The notes beneath the pieces were generated by a model. The model was not told where the DNA came from. It saw nothing but the letters and a program-made list of their open reading frames with translations, and did not search any database. From NCBI RefSeq assembly GCF_000698145.1, contig NZ_BAXB01000004.1, forward strand, positions 62,001-126,000: DNA of 64,000 nucleotides, in the 5' to 3' direction. Source of the DNA: Geomicrobium sp. JCM 19039. Its GTDB lineage: Bacteria > Bacillota > Bacilli > Bacillales > Marinococcaceae. The translations under genes were made by a program, and so were the position numbers. Positions 19,750-28,165 of this stretch are shown here, one piece after another; within the stretch, counting starts at the first letter, position 1; every line of letters begins with the position of its first letter.

Positions 19750-21021
19750 TTATTGTTCATGAACTTCTAAGCGTAAATCGGTAAGCTCTTCTGAGAAACC
19801 ACCCAGTTTATCAAAAGAAGCCATCAGTTCGTGAAAGCTGGATTGGAACTGTTCAACAGTTGTCGTAAATCCTTCAATCGCAGCAAAGTTCTCTCCGGCT
19901 GCTTCGGTAGAGTCTGCTAAACGCTTTTTAATCGTGTTCGTTACATCGTTCATGTGATTCGCTTTGTTACTCAAAGCTTCAATGCTTTCGTGAAATTCAC
20001 TCACATGATTTTGTGTCTCTTCAATCTGACTTCGAATCGTTTCTAGTGCATGTTGCGTGTTGGCAGCAAGTGTTCCCACTTCATTAGCAACGACCGCAAA
20101 TCCACGTCCGTACTCTCCAGCTCGAGAAGCCTCAATACTCGCATTTAATGAGAGCACTTTCGTCTTCTTCGCAATCTCCCAAATGGTTTGTGTCACTTTA
20201 CCAATATTCATTGAGCTTTCTTTCAACAAAGAGAGCTTATCTCGGGACCTTTCCACGTCTGATACCATCGCTTCCAGATTGGTCATCGACTCGCTAATAT
20301 CAGATTGTGCTTCTAGCATATTGCTTTGCATGTGCTGAGAATCTTGATACAACGATTGCAATCCGGTCGTCACGCGTTCAGTATCGGACCTTTGATTGCT
20401 TACATGGGCTTTCATGTCACTAGAATGTTTAGCAAGATCATTTGCTGCTTTTGTGAGTTGTTCATTTTGAGAAAGGCGAGCTTCGTTGTATTGTGTAAGC
20501 GAGTCTGCGTAAGTCCCGATGTATGTGCCAATCGCGATTTGCATATCTAGAGAACAAAGCCGCTGGAAAGACTGAAGTATCGGCAAGGCATCCTTTTTTG
20601 GAAACTCATTTATTACGAGCGATAGCACTTCATTTTGAATTCGCGTATAGGCAGCGATATACCATTGTTCACTTAGCCCAATTCGGTAATGAATTGCACC
20701 GACGACGTGACGGTGTTTCAAATATTCAGCGCCAATCTTTCCAGAAAACATATCCAAAAGATAACTTGAAAACGTGCGTTTTAGACGATCAACAGATGAG
20801 TGATTGTCAATGATTGACCGAAGATGAGGGTCTTTAACAATGGGTTCATAAAACCGATCAACGAGTGACTCTACATGCTGATTAATGAACGATTGAATGC
20901 TGTGCAAGCGTTCCATATCTTCAGCTGTAAACCCTGTAAATCCAATTAAGTCGCGCTCGTTGCCCTGAATCAATTCTTGATAGTAATCGGAATACGTGAA
21001 TGTTTGTGTACTCGTCGTCAT
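19750..21021 (-). CDS. hemAT: Heme-based aerotaxis transducer (globin-coupled methyl-accepting protein)
   Basis: Soluble oxygen sensor feeding the chemotaxis kinase. Residues about 20-180 form a sensor globin with the proximal His in AIHYRIGLSEQWYIAAY (about His111-112). Residues about 200-420 form a coiled-coil signalling domain whose hairpin tip reads LNASIEASRAGEYGRGFAVVA, the hallmark of methyl-accepting proteins. No membrane helix, as expected. The ATG at 21021 follows GAGGTGG. Length of 423 residues agrees with HemAT. Uninterrupted. Confidence 0.92.
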   Translation of the reverse strand: MTTSTQTFTYSDYYQELIQGNERDLIGFTGFTAEDMERLHSIQSFINQHVESLVDRFYEPIVKDPHLRSIIDNHSSVDRLKRTFSSYLLDMFSGKIGAEYLKHRHVVGAIHYRIGLSEQWYIAAYTRIQNEVLSLVINEFPKKDALPILQSFQRLCSLDMQIAIGTYIGTYADSLTQYNEARLSQNEQLTKAANDLAKHSSDMKAHVSNQRSDTERVTTGLQSLYQDSQHMQSNMLEAQSDISESMTNLEAMVSDVERSRDKLSLLKESSMNIGKVTQTIWEIAKKTKVLSLNASIEASRAGEYGRGFAVVANEVGTLAANTQHALETIRSQIEETQNHVSEFHESIEALSNKANHMNDVTNTIKKRLADSTEAAGENFAAIEGFTTTVEQFQSSFHELMASFDKLGGFSEELTDLRLEVHEQ

Positions 21022-21079
21022 CAAACCACCTCTATCTGTTATTTCGGCACATAGAGTGAATTGTTTATTTCTAATCTGA

Positions 21080-21493
21080 TCAAAGAGCGTCTCGATTTAA
21101 AGATTCATTAAAGTTCTTCGCTAGTCGACGATAATACAAATAAAAACCTGTCCAATGAAGGGCATAGAAGAGTGTGAAGAGCGCAACAGCTAGCAGTAGC
21201 GGTAATGGTCGAAGCGGAACCCAACTTACAATCAAAGCAATGGAAAAATAAACGATGATGGAAGTCGCATAATGAACAATGGTCGCTTTTAACGTGCTCC
21301 ATTTCTCAAAATCAAAGACGAAAGACGACAGAGAGAAGTATACACCGACGAGCATGCCACCGAGCATATTTCTCCATATTTCCGCGACAGGAGGGTTGAG
21401 GTCAATGATCATGAGATACGTCAAAAACACAAATGTGACAATGCCGCCAGCCCCAATTCCAGCAAATAAGCGGTAAATAATTTCTTTTGCCAT
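21080..21493 (-). CDS. DUF3021 membrane protein
   Basis: A protein of 137 residues with four hydrophobic helices (about 8-30, 40-60, 72-92, 97-120), matching DUF3021 in layout. DUF3021 genes are commonly paired with a LytTR regulator, as here: the regulator gene ends five bases upstream. In such pairs the membrane protein is thought to hold the regulator inactive; direct evidence for this copy is lacking. Confidence 0.8.
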   Translation of the reverse strand: MAKEIIYRLFAGIGAGGIVTFVFLTYLMIIDLNPPVAEIWRNMLGGMLVGVYFSLSSFVFDFEKWSTLKATIVHYATSIIVYFSIALIVSWVPLRPLPLLLAVALFTLFYALHWTGFYLYYRRLAKNFNESLNRDAL

Positions 21494-21498
21494 GAACG

Positions 21499-21957
21499 TT
21501 ACCCTCCTGTCAAAATATTGCGCAATGTTTTCACATATTTACGCGATACGTATTCTTTATTTCCTGATTTGAAAAACACACAAAGATTGCCGTTAAAAGA
21601 AACTTCAAATCGATCAATCTGGTCGATGTTTCCGATTACGGACTTAGAAAACCGCACAAACGGGAAGTCAGTAAGAAGTTCTTCAAGTTCGTACAATTTG
21701 TGCTTCATTTCATAACGCTTTTCTTCAACGGCTGCAAACACTTTTCGGTCTTCGGCATACAAATAGTCAACCTCCGCAGGTGAGACAACAAACGAAGTAT
21801 CCCCATCTTCTGCGAGTAGACGAAATGGACTACTAGATGGTTGGTTGTGTTCATTTAATGACCGCATTAATTGCTCTAACTCTTGACTCCATTCTGCTGC
21901 GTGGATCGTGATCGACGTTTCCGAATGATTTTCATTAATGTCGATATGAATTCTCAT
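21499..21957 (-). CDS. LytTR-family DNA-binding regulator
   Basis: A protein of 152 residues with an N-terminal region of about 50 residues and a C-terminal LytTR domain (VDYLYAEDRKVFAAVEEKRY, FVRFSKSVIGNIDQIDRFE, KEYVSRKYVKTLRNIL). No receiver domain, so it belongs to the stand-alone LytTR regulators that pair with DUF3021. GAGGAGG precedes the ATG. It probably controls its own operon. Confidence 0.85.
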   Translation of the reverse strand: MRIHIDINENHSETSITIHAAEWSQELEQLMRSLNEHNQPSSSPFRLLAEDGDTSFVVSPAEVDYLYAEDRKVFAAVEEKRYEMKHKLYELEELLTDFPFVRFSKSVIGNIDQIDRFEVSFNGNLCVFFKSGNKEYVSRKYVKTLRNILTGG

Positions 21958-22343
21958 TACCAGCAGCCTCCTCGTTTATAAGTATACGATACACGTCGTT
22001 ATGTAGAGTTCATCGTGTGTAAGATGCGTTCCAGAAGGAATATCATGCACTTTTTAGTTCCTAACAAACAGCTACGTATTCATTATAGAGAAGGATGTAT
22101 AAAAACAAAATAACAAAGAAACAAAAATCATTGCTCCATCCATCTAGTTAGGTATAAAATACTAACTTTTATCAATGAGAAGATATAATCATCGACCATA
22201 TGGTTCAAAATTCTATGATTTTTAAGGGTTTATATTGAATAGTTTATTCATTTTGTACAATAGTCGCATGTCAAAACTCTTGAGGTAGTAACAAATTAAT
22301 GGTAAATTAGTAATAATGATCGTGATTAGAAGAGGTGGAAATA
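21958..22343. other. Divergent intergenic region, no gene seen
   Basis: About 385 A/T-rich bases between the LytTR gene and the AraC-type regulator. I see no gene or clear hairpin; it must hold both promoters, but no pair of boxes is convincing enough to mark. Confidence 0.5.
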
Positions 22344-23837
22344 GTGGCAGTCCAATTTATCATCGCAGACCAGGACCAAAATAATCATATCGGATTAAAG
22401 TGGGCCATTGAAGCTATGGACACCCATTACCAAGTCCAAAGTTTCGTGGCTACTAGCGGAGAACTACAAGAAATCCTTAGGCACCCGTTTCCTCACATAT
22501 TAATACTAGAGATTGATTTATTTGATGATGAGAAATTTTCTGATTTGACTAGAGCGCTACAACACTTTTCCGGAAAATTAATTGTTTTTGTTAATGATGA
22601 GAATTTTAAAACGATCCAACGAACCGTTGAGCTCCAAGCAAATGGCGTCATAAGAAAACCTGTCGATACGGAAGATTTGAAAAAGTGCATTGAGTACGTT
22701 ATGCAAAATGAAGGACGTAAGCACACGTCTTATCAAGACGCAATACATATGTCTGAAAGCGAACAGTTATCAAGACAACTTCTTTCACTTGAAACACAAC
22801 TTGAGCAGGAATTTAGTATGCTCATGTTTCGGCCTAGAAATCGGGACCCGATTGCCTTATTCCAGTATCTTCAAGAACTGGAGTCATTACATAATTTTGA
22901 ATATACATTAACTATGATGGATGACTGTGTAGTCGTTGTTATTCACCAGCATTCCACGAGGACGTACAATGTTCCGAGTGAATGTTTAAACCAATGGCAA
23001 CATAAAGAAGAGAACCCACTCGTTGTTGCTTACTTTGTATCTACAGGCAAAAGCACCTATCGTCAAGCATACCTGGCTTGTCGCCAAGCATTTTCAAACA
23101 CATACTTCAGTGGCGCAGGGAAGGTACTCATTGCCAATCGGGTAAGTAATTCCAACGCCATTGATTTCCCATATTTGACGCATTTAGAAAAAAAACGGTT
23201 GTTGGACTTCCTGCAATATACCGACGATGGAGGGTTCTTAGAATGGGTGAAAAATTGGTTGTATGAGTGTGAATCATCTTACCGTGGGATAATATACACG
23301 AGAAATCGCTCAACTTCGGTCATTGAGAGCCTTTATCATGAGCTTGATCATTCAATTGATAAAGAAGAGGAAACTATGCAGCGTCTTAGCACGTTACTTA
23401 GACGTGTGCACTATGCCGACCATGCTGAGGAAGTACTGGACATATTGCAAACGGGGTTCTCACTCATGTTGGAACTTCAAGAAAGTGAAAAGTCTACCGT
23501 ATCGGTAGAAATTGTGAAGACAGCAATGAATTATATGAAGAGCCAATATGACAATCCTTATCTTACGCTAAGAGATGTTGCCCTCGTCGTCGACCGCAAC
23601 CCTTCATATCTGGGCCAGTTGTTTGTTCAGCATGAAGGAGGAACGTTTCGTCAAGTGTTACGAGATATGAGGTTGATTGCTGCTATGAAGAAGCTATCCA
23701 TGACTCGCCAGTCTGTTAAACACTTAGCCTTTGATGTCGGCTATCGTGATCCGAACTATTTCAGTCGTCAGTTTAAAGATAAAACTGGTTTATCTCCTCG
23801 TGCTTACCGTGATGAATATAAAGAAGTCCGTCCCTGA
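22344..23837 (+). CDS. AraC-type response regulator with atypical receiver
   Basis: A protein of 497 residues built like the YesN/LytTR-style long regulators: a receiver-like domain (about 1-120), a long middle region without recognisable motifs (about 120-380) and a C-terminal pair of AraC helix-turn-helices (LTLRDVALVVDRNPSYLGQL and VKHLAFDVGYRDPNYFSRQF). In the receiver, the usual phosphoacceptor Asp at the end of strand 3 aligns with Glu56 (HILILEIDLF), while the Lys in RKPVD is kept and the acidic pair is reduced to one Asp. Start GTG at 22344 after AGAGG. No histidine kinase gene is adjacent. Confidence 0.82.
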   Translation: MAVQFIIADQDQNNHIGLKWAIEAMDTHYQVQSFVATSGELQEILRHPFPHILILEIDLFDDEKFSDLTRALQHFSGKLIVFVNDENFKTIQRTVELQANGVIRKPVDTEDLKKCIEYVMQNEGRKHTSYQDAIHMSESEQLSRQLLSLETQLEQEFSMLMFRPRNRDPIALFQYLQELESLHNFEYTLTMMDDCVVVVIHQHSTRTYNVPSECLNQWQHKEENPLVVAYFVSTGKSTYRQAYLACRQAFSNTYFSGAGKVLIANRVSNSNAIDFPYLTHLEKKRLLDFLQYTDDGGFLEWVKNWLYECESSYRGIIYTRNRSTSVIESLYHELDHSIDKEEETMQRLSTLLRRVHYADHAEEVLDILQTGFSLMLELQESEKSTVSVEIVKTAMNYMKSQYDNPYLTLRDVALVVDRNPSYLGQLFVQHEGGTFRQVLRDMRLIAAMKKLSMTRQSVKHLAFDVGYRDPNYFSRQFKDKTGLSPRAYRDEYKEVRP

Positions 23838-23863
23838 ATTGGCAGTTTTACGTTCAGGGACGG
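23828..23863 (+). terminator. Hairpin after the AraC-type gene
   Basis: CCGTCCCTGAA pairs perfectly with TTCAGGGACGG over a 14-base loop, starting in the last codons. It lacks a T-run, so termination is not certain. Confidence 0.5.
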
Positions 23864-24044
23864 TGTACGAGCAGATGTGAAAATATGCCCACCAAGCTTC
23901 CGTGTAAGCGCTTTTCATTAACGTTATTCACATGTCGTACGAGTATTTGGGGGATAAATCTTGATGGAAGGTCTTGCTGTTTGAGAGAGTCGTTGTGGGT
24001 TTCTAGTATCGGTCGTGGTAATACAATAGTGTGCAGTGTGGTCT

Positions 24045-24431
24045 TTATGAAGGTGTTGGTGTACTGGTTGCATCGTTCGTGGAGTGTTCAGTGCTCGAGC
24101 TCGTCGTAGCAGCCTGTAATTTGAGGAATCGAACATCATCTCCAATAATTTCAGTTACATACGTCCGCTCGTTTTGGTCGTTGAGATAGTAGCGTGTTTG
24201 AATTCTTCCGGTGATTGACACCAACGCCCCTTTGTGACAATAATTTGCAGTTGACTCAGCTTGTTTTCGCCAGATGATACATGGAACAAAGTCTGCATCA
24301 AATTCTCCTTGCGTATTTCGATAGCGGCGTTGAATGGCGAGGTGAAGTTTTACATAAGCAACTCCAGAGTTTGTGAAGCGTAGTTGAGGATCTTTTGTAA
24401 TCCTCCCAATGAGAGAGACTTGATTTAGCAT
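24045..24431 (-). CDS. ssbB: Short single-stranded DNA-binding protein (SsbB type)
   Basis: OB-fold ssDNA-binding protein of 128 residues (MLNQVSLIGRITKDPQLRF, FVPCIIWRKQAESTANYCHKG, ALVSITGRIQTRYYLNDQ). The C-terminus ends in a Ser/Thr-rich tail and lacks the acidic tip DDDIPF of replication SSBs, like the competence-associated SsbB of B. subtilis. AAAGGAGGTG precedes the ATG at 24431. Likely role: protecting incoming DNA during transformation, which fits the comFA gene at the right end of the window. Confidence 0.85.
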   Translation of the reverse strand: MLNQVSLIGRITKDPQLRFTNSGVAYVKLHLAIQRRYRNTQGEFDADFVPCIIWRKQAESTANYCHKGALVSITGRIQTRYYLNDQNERTYVTEIIGDDVRFLKLQAATTSSSTEHSTNDATSTPTPS

Positions 24432-24521
24432 ATTGGCTGCACCTCCTTTCATGGAAGTGAGTTATAAGTGAGAAGCAAGGAATCAGACTGTGAAGTGTAC
24501 CACCAAATCATGATTAATGCT

Positions 24522-24536
24522 CTAAATATCCGGCAT
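24522..24536 (-). other. Four-codon mini-ORF with strong ribosome binding site upstream of ssbB
   Basis: AAAGGAGGG at 24541-24549 is followed at good spacing by ATG and the peptide MPDI, then TAG. Either a leader peptide, or, given the many indels here, the start of a short peptide of about 30 residues whose stop would overlap the ssbB ribosome binding site. I cannot decide between them. Confidence 0.35.
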
Positions 24537-24722
24537 GCGAACCCTCCTTTCTGTATAATAGTACTGTATCATAAGACCTAAGTATTATCTATCTAAATAT
24601 TAAAATAATATAAAATATAATTCGACAATCACAGGCTGAATTAATAATCTCCGCATGTTGCACAAGTCATGCATATGATATACTGAAGGTAATAGATGTT
24701 TGTTTTTGGAAGGAGAATAATC

Positions 24723-25592
24723 TTGAAAGTAAAAAAGGCAGTCATTCCTGCAGCAGGTCTAGGAACGAGGTTTTTACCTGCAACGAAAGCACTTCCGAAA
24801 GAAATGCTACCCGTCGTTGATAAACCGACCATCCAATACATTGTAGAAGAAGCAATTGCTTCTGGAATTGAAGACATATTAATCATCAGTGGCCGTGGCA
24901 AACGTGCAATTGAAGACCACTTTGATGTTTCATACGAACTAGAACAGACACTAGAGCGAACAGAGAAATGGGACCGTTTGGAAGAAGTCAAGAAAATATC
25001 TAACATGGCTTCCATTCATTATGTACGTCAGAAAGAACCGAGAGGCTTAGGACACGCGATTGCCTGTGCAAGTACGTTTATTGGCAACGAGCCATTTGCT
25101 GTCATGTTAGGCGATGATATCGTTCGCTCCGATGTGCCATGCCTCAAGCAGTTAATGAACATTTACGAGGAAGAAGAGCGTTCTGTACTCGGTGTTCAAC
25201 AAGTTCCCGAGCACCGCGTTTCAAGCTATGGGATTGTATCTCCACAGTCCGATATCGATGAGTCAGGAACAGTGCCCGTTCGTGATCTCGTTGAAAAGCC
25301 GGGATTAGAAGAAGCACCTTCTAACTTAGCGATCATGGGTCGCTACGTCCTTACGCCTGAGATCATGCCAATTCTAAAGACATTGCCACCTGGTGCGGGT
25401 AATGAAATTCAATTAACCGATGGCATTCGCAAGCTCATCAATGACCAAGACGTACTCGCGTATCACTTTGAAGGAACACGCTATGATGTTGGTGATAAGT
25501 TTGGGTTTCTACAAGCGACGATTGACTTCGCCCTTGAAAGAGAAGACTATCGTTCCGACTTAACGTCGTATATACGTGAATTGAATCTATAA
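24723..25592 (+). CDS. gtaB: UTP-glucose-1-phosphate uridylyltransferase
   Basis: Makes UDP-glucose, precursor for wall polymers and glycolipids. The nucleotide-binding signature [20 protein letters not shown] is near the N-terminus, with VEKPG and the catalytic-site segments [10 protein letters not shown] and YDVGDKFGF further on; 289 residues, normal. The start is the TTG at 24723 after GGAAGGAG; the in-frame ATG at 24696 lies upstream of that site. UDP-glucose feeds the Ugd encoded at 31952-33258. Uninterrupted. Confidence 0.94.
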   Translation: MKVKKAVIPAAGLGTRFLPATKALPKEMLPVVDKPTIQYIVEEAIASGIEDILIISGRGKRAIEDHFDVSYELEQTLERTEKWDRLEEVKKISNMASIHYVRQKEPRGLGHAIACASTFIGNEPFAVMLGDDIVRSDVPCLKQLMNIYEEEERSVLGVQQVPEHRVSSYGIVSPQSDIDESGTVPVRDLVEKPGLEEAPSNLAIMGRYVLTPEIMPILKTLPPGAGNEIQLTDGIRKLINDQDVLAYHFEGTRYDVGDKFGFLQATIDFALEREDYRSDLTSYIRELNL

Positions 25593-25598
25593 CAAAGA

Positions 25599-25637
25599 AG
25601 CAGGTGAGGGAATCTATATCCTCAGCCTGCTTTTTTC
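25599..25637 (+). terminator. Terminator of gtaB
   Basis: GAAGCAGGTGAGG pairs with CCTCAGCCTGCTT (one mismatch), followed by TTTTTTC. Confidence 0.85.
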
Positions 25638-25784
25638 TTCCAATGTAGTGTGAGGAATCGGTAGAATTTCTATTATGGCATGGTTACGGGTGATATCAAT
25701 TTGATTTCACTATAAGAGGTGAGCGGATGAATGTTGATTATGCCATTACGGTTTTGGGAGGATGTCTGTACGCTCAATATAGAG

Positions 25785-25957
25785 TGAACTAAAGAAGTTC
25801 TTCAAGAAGAAATGATATATAGACTTTTAACGACTGTCACATTGATTGCCTATGTGTACGGTTATTGAGTACATCTAGTGCAACATTGTCACCTATTTAA
25901 TACTGTTGATTGTAAAAAAAGGTGGTGACGTCTGCGGAAGAAGGGTTGAGACGGGAT
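25785..25957 (+). repeat. Dispersed repeat family C/D
   Basis: Two blocks in the same order as in the reverse complement of 40044-40270. First block: 21 bases at 25785-25805 with one mismatch. Second: TTATTGAG through GTTGATTG, GGTGACG and CTGCGGAAGAAGGG. The intervening part is less conserved. Confidence 0.75.
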
Positions 25958-25970
25958 CCTTCTTCCGCAG
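25932..25970. repeat. Perfect inverted repeat
   Basis: CTGCGGAAGAAGG and CCTTCTTCCGCAG form a perfect 13-base stem with a 13-base loop and no T-run. The left arm is shared with the copy at 40 kb, the right arm's arrangement is not. Confidence 0.8.
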
Positions 25971-26201
25971 GAGAAATTTCTAAAAAGAGCGATCCGTTCT
26001 TATATAAAGAAAAAGAAATAAATACTGCAGTTACTCATCAATACAAACAATCTCGATATAATTAAGTAGTCATTCGCTATGGAAGGATTTTATCAAATGT
26101 AATAGCGTACTCGGCTGAAATTGCACCATTAGTCATTCTATGGTTCGATTTCTCGTTTCTATGGATGGATTCTCAACAATACGCCTCGTAAAACAATAAA
26201 A

Positions 26202-26231
26202 ATCTTACCATAAAGCCATCTATGGTAAGAT
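26202..26231. repeat. Family A palindrome
   Basis: ATCTTACCATA and TATGGTAAGAT pair perfectly over an eight-base centre; same arms as at 6522-6557, 19.7 kb away. Confidence 0.75.
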
Positions 26232-26444
26232 ATCCGTCCCATGCCCCGCGCTATAACTCGGTCTGGGGATGTTCTTGAATTAGCTTCACTAGCTGCTGCT
26301 AAATTCCAAAGCTACAAACGTTTATCCACTATACACTTATCCGTATAACATGAAGCTGTTGTGTTAAAACCGGATGTCCTTTAGGCCGTTCTAAGTAGTA
26401 AGGGTAGATATACGAAAACATTCCCCGCGCATAGCACGTACAAT

Positions 26445-26475
26445 AAAAGCGAAGTCTGAAAAGACTTCGCTTTTT
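26445..26475. terminator. Terminator (works on the minus strand)
   Basis: AAAAGCGAAGTC and GACTTCGCTTTT pair perfectly with T-runs on both sides; it ends the DUF4956 gene. Confidence 0.88.
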
Positions 26476-26479
26476 ACCA

Positions 26480-27166
26480 TCAATCGGGATTCGCCATGCC
26501 AATTGATACTTTAAGATTGGCGTTTAATTGACGGATTGCATCAATTAAGTCTTTGTCGGATACATTGTCGTTTGTCGTAATCATATACGTCAATTGGTAC
26601 ATCGTACCGAGGTTCGTCGTTTCGACATTTGTTAGCTTATAATCGTGCAAGTATTCATTAAAGGTTTCATCAAATACATTTTCGTAATGCATATTTTCTG
26701 GAATCGTAATTCTCATGCGCTTTTGAACGGATTGACCACCACCGTAGTCAATGACGTAAAGGAAGTAAATAATAATGCTCACTGTAATCGTAAACAATAT
26801 GGCTAGCAAATAAAAGCCGAGCCCTGAAGCGATACCGGCTGCCATTCCGAAGAAAATGAAGGCAATGTCCTTTGGATCATTCATCGCAGATCGGAAGCGA
26901 ATAATGGAGAATGCGCCGACAAGACCAAATGCGACAGCTATGTTATTTCCAATCACGATCATAATTACAGAAACAACCATCGACATAATTACAATTGTAT
27001 GTATAAATGATTGTGCGTACCGTGCGCCTTTATGTGTTTTTTGGTAAAGGAATGTAATAATCATTGAAAGAACAAACGTCAATGATATAGCTAAAAAGCC
27101 GTCAACAATGGACGATTGTGTCGTCATATCGGTGAAGTTACGTAGTTCATCTAAAAAGCCTTCCAT
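26480..27166 (-). CDS. DUF4956 membrane protein
   Basis: A protein of 228 residues: four hydrophobic helices in the first 140 residues, with the conserved cytoplasmic-side segment GLVGAFSIIRFRSAMNDPKDIA, and a soluble C-terminal domain of about 85 residues. This is the layout of DUF4956. Such genes are often next to VTC-domain and CotH-family genes in other bacteria; here VTC lies directly upstream and two cotH genes are in the same region. Start chosen at 27166, seven bases from AAGGAG. Function unproven. Confidence 0.85.
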   Translation of the reverse strand: MEGFLDELRNFTDMTTQSSIVDGFLAISLTFVLSMIITFLYQKTHKGARYAQSFIHTIVIMSMVVSVIMIVIGNNIAVAFGLVGAFSIIRFRSAMNDPKDIAFIFFGMAAGIASGLGFYLLAILFTITVSIIIYFLYVIDYGGGQSVQKRMRITIPENMHYENVFDETFNEYLHDYKLTNVETTNLGTMYQLTYMITTNDNVSDKDLIDAIRQLNANLKVSIGMANPD

Positions 27167-27218
27167 CTTCATTCTCCTTGATTTGTAGGATTACCATTAA
27201 ATGCAAATAGCTGGATGA

Positions 27219-27992
27219 CTAGAAGCCAGAGCCAGCAGCGCTTGCAACTTGTGGGTTTATTGGTTGATAAGGTTTTATGAGTCCGTTCGCCATATCAATG
27301 CATGTGCAAAACTTGGACACAGATTTGCGCTCGCATTCATAATCACTTAGCATCCGTGAGAGCCAGTACGGAACGCTGTTCGAGACTTTGACTTCCATGA
27401 TGACCATATTTTGGTCTACAAACAAATTACCGTCTGGACCATCTTCAATGCTCAAGTTATCATTTCTCGTCATGAGATTGAAATCAAATGTAACGCGTAA
27501 GTCAGGCTCATCGATTCCGGCGAGAGCTTGACGGTCGTAACTGACAACGACAGATGGTTCTAACTCATACAACGAACTAAACGCATTTACCTCTCCAAGA
27601 ATTTGGCGGTTAGAAACGTTGTAATGGGCTTCATTTTTGGCGTTGTTATAAAAGAAATCGTACGCATCATTTAAAGTAATCAACGTTCGACGCTTATTCA
27701 CAACTCGGTTGTATTTCTGCTTAATCTCTAGAAAAGATGTACTGTTCAAGTCAGATTTACCGTATACTCGCAGTCGAAGTTTTTGTCTGAAGTTTAAGTT
27801 GTTGCGGGTTTCATTGTATATCTTATCGTCTTTTGAATCAAAATACAGACTGACAATATTGTAGCACCCGTTTTCATCTCCATAAGGATCGAACTTCATT
27901 CGCTTCTGAAGTTGCTCGGTAACCTGCTCGTAAACATCGTAAGGAATTAAATATTTAAGCTCATAGCGTTGAAAGATTTCTAAAGCTTCCAT
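27219..27992 (-). CDS. VTC-domain protein (polyphosphate polymerase-like)
   Basis: A protein of 257 residues with the triphosphate-tunnel fold seen in the yeast VTC4 polyphosphate polymerase. Tunnel residues visible: Glu11 and Lys13 (RYELKYLI), Arg73 and Arg75 (KLRLRVYG), Glu89 and Lys91 (LEIKQK), Arg154 (YDRQAL), Glu200 and Lys202 (IMEVKVS). No membrane segment of its own; the DUF4956 protein encoded 52 bases downstream could supply one. Activity on ATP to form polyphosphate is expected from family, not shown. Confidence 0.88.
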   Translation of the reverse strand: MEALEIFQRYELKYLIPYDVYEQVTEQLQKRMKFDPYGDENGCYNIVSLYFDSKDDKIYNETRNNLNFRQKLRLRVYGKSDLNSTSFLEIKQKYNRVVNKRRTLITLNDAYDFFYNNAKNEAHYNVSNRQILGEVNAFSSLYELEPSVVVSYDRQALAGIDEPDLRVTFDFNLMTRNDNLSIEDGPDGNLFVDQNMVIMEVKVSNSVPYWLSRMLSDYECERKSVSKFCTCIDMANGLIKPYQPINPQVASAAGSGF

Positions 27993-28104
27993 CGTTCTTT
28001 ACACCACCTTGCTACGCATACGTGTATAACCTTAAGCATTTTAATATTATATCATTTCTTATATACTGTGTCTTAAAAATGATGAAATTAAGTGGCAATC
28101 AATA

Positions 28105-28137
28105 GCCCCTTCACTCGTTGATAAATAGCAAAGGGGC
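28105..28137 (-). terminator. Weak hairpin after tagO
   Basis: GCCCCTT pairs with AAGGGGC; the long loop and lack of a T-run make termination uncertain. Confidence 0.3.
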
Positions 28138-28165
28138 ATACCTTTGTTTCACAAATGAGTATCGC

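Larger units (their letters stand above)
25638..26444. other. 0.8-kb spacer without genes, holding decayed repeats
   Basis: No reading frame with a ribosome binding site exceeds a few dozen codons. The part 25785-25957 aligns with the reverse complement of 40044-40270, and 26202-26231 is a family A palindrome. Short stretches read like broken coding sequence in alternating frames. Confidence 0.65.
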
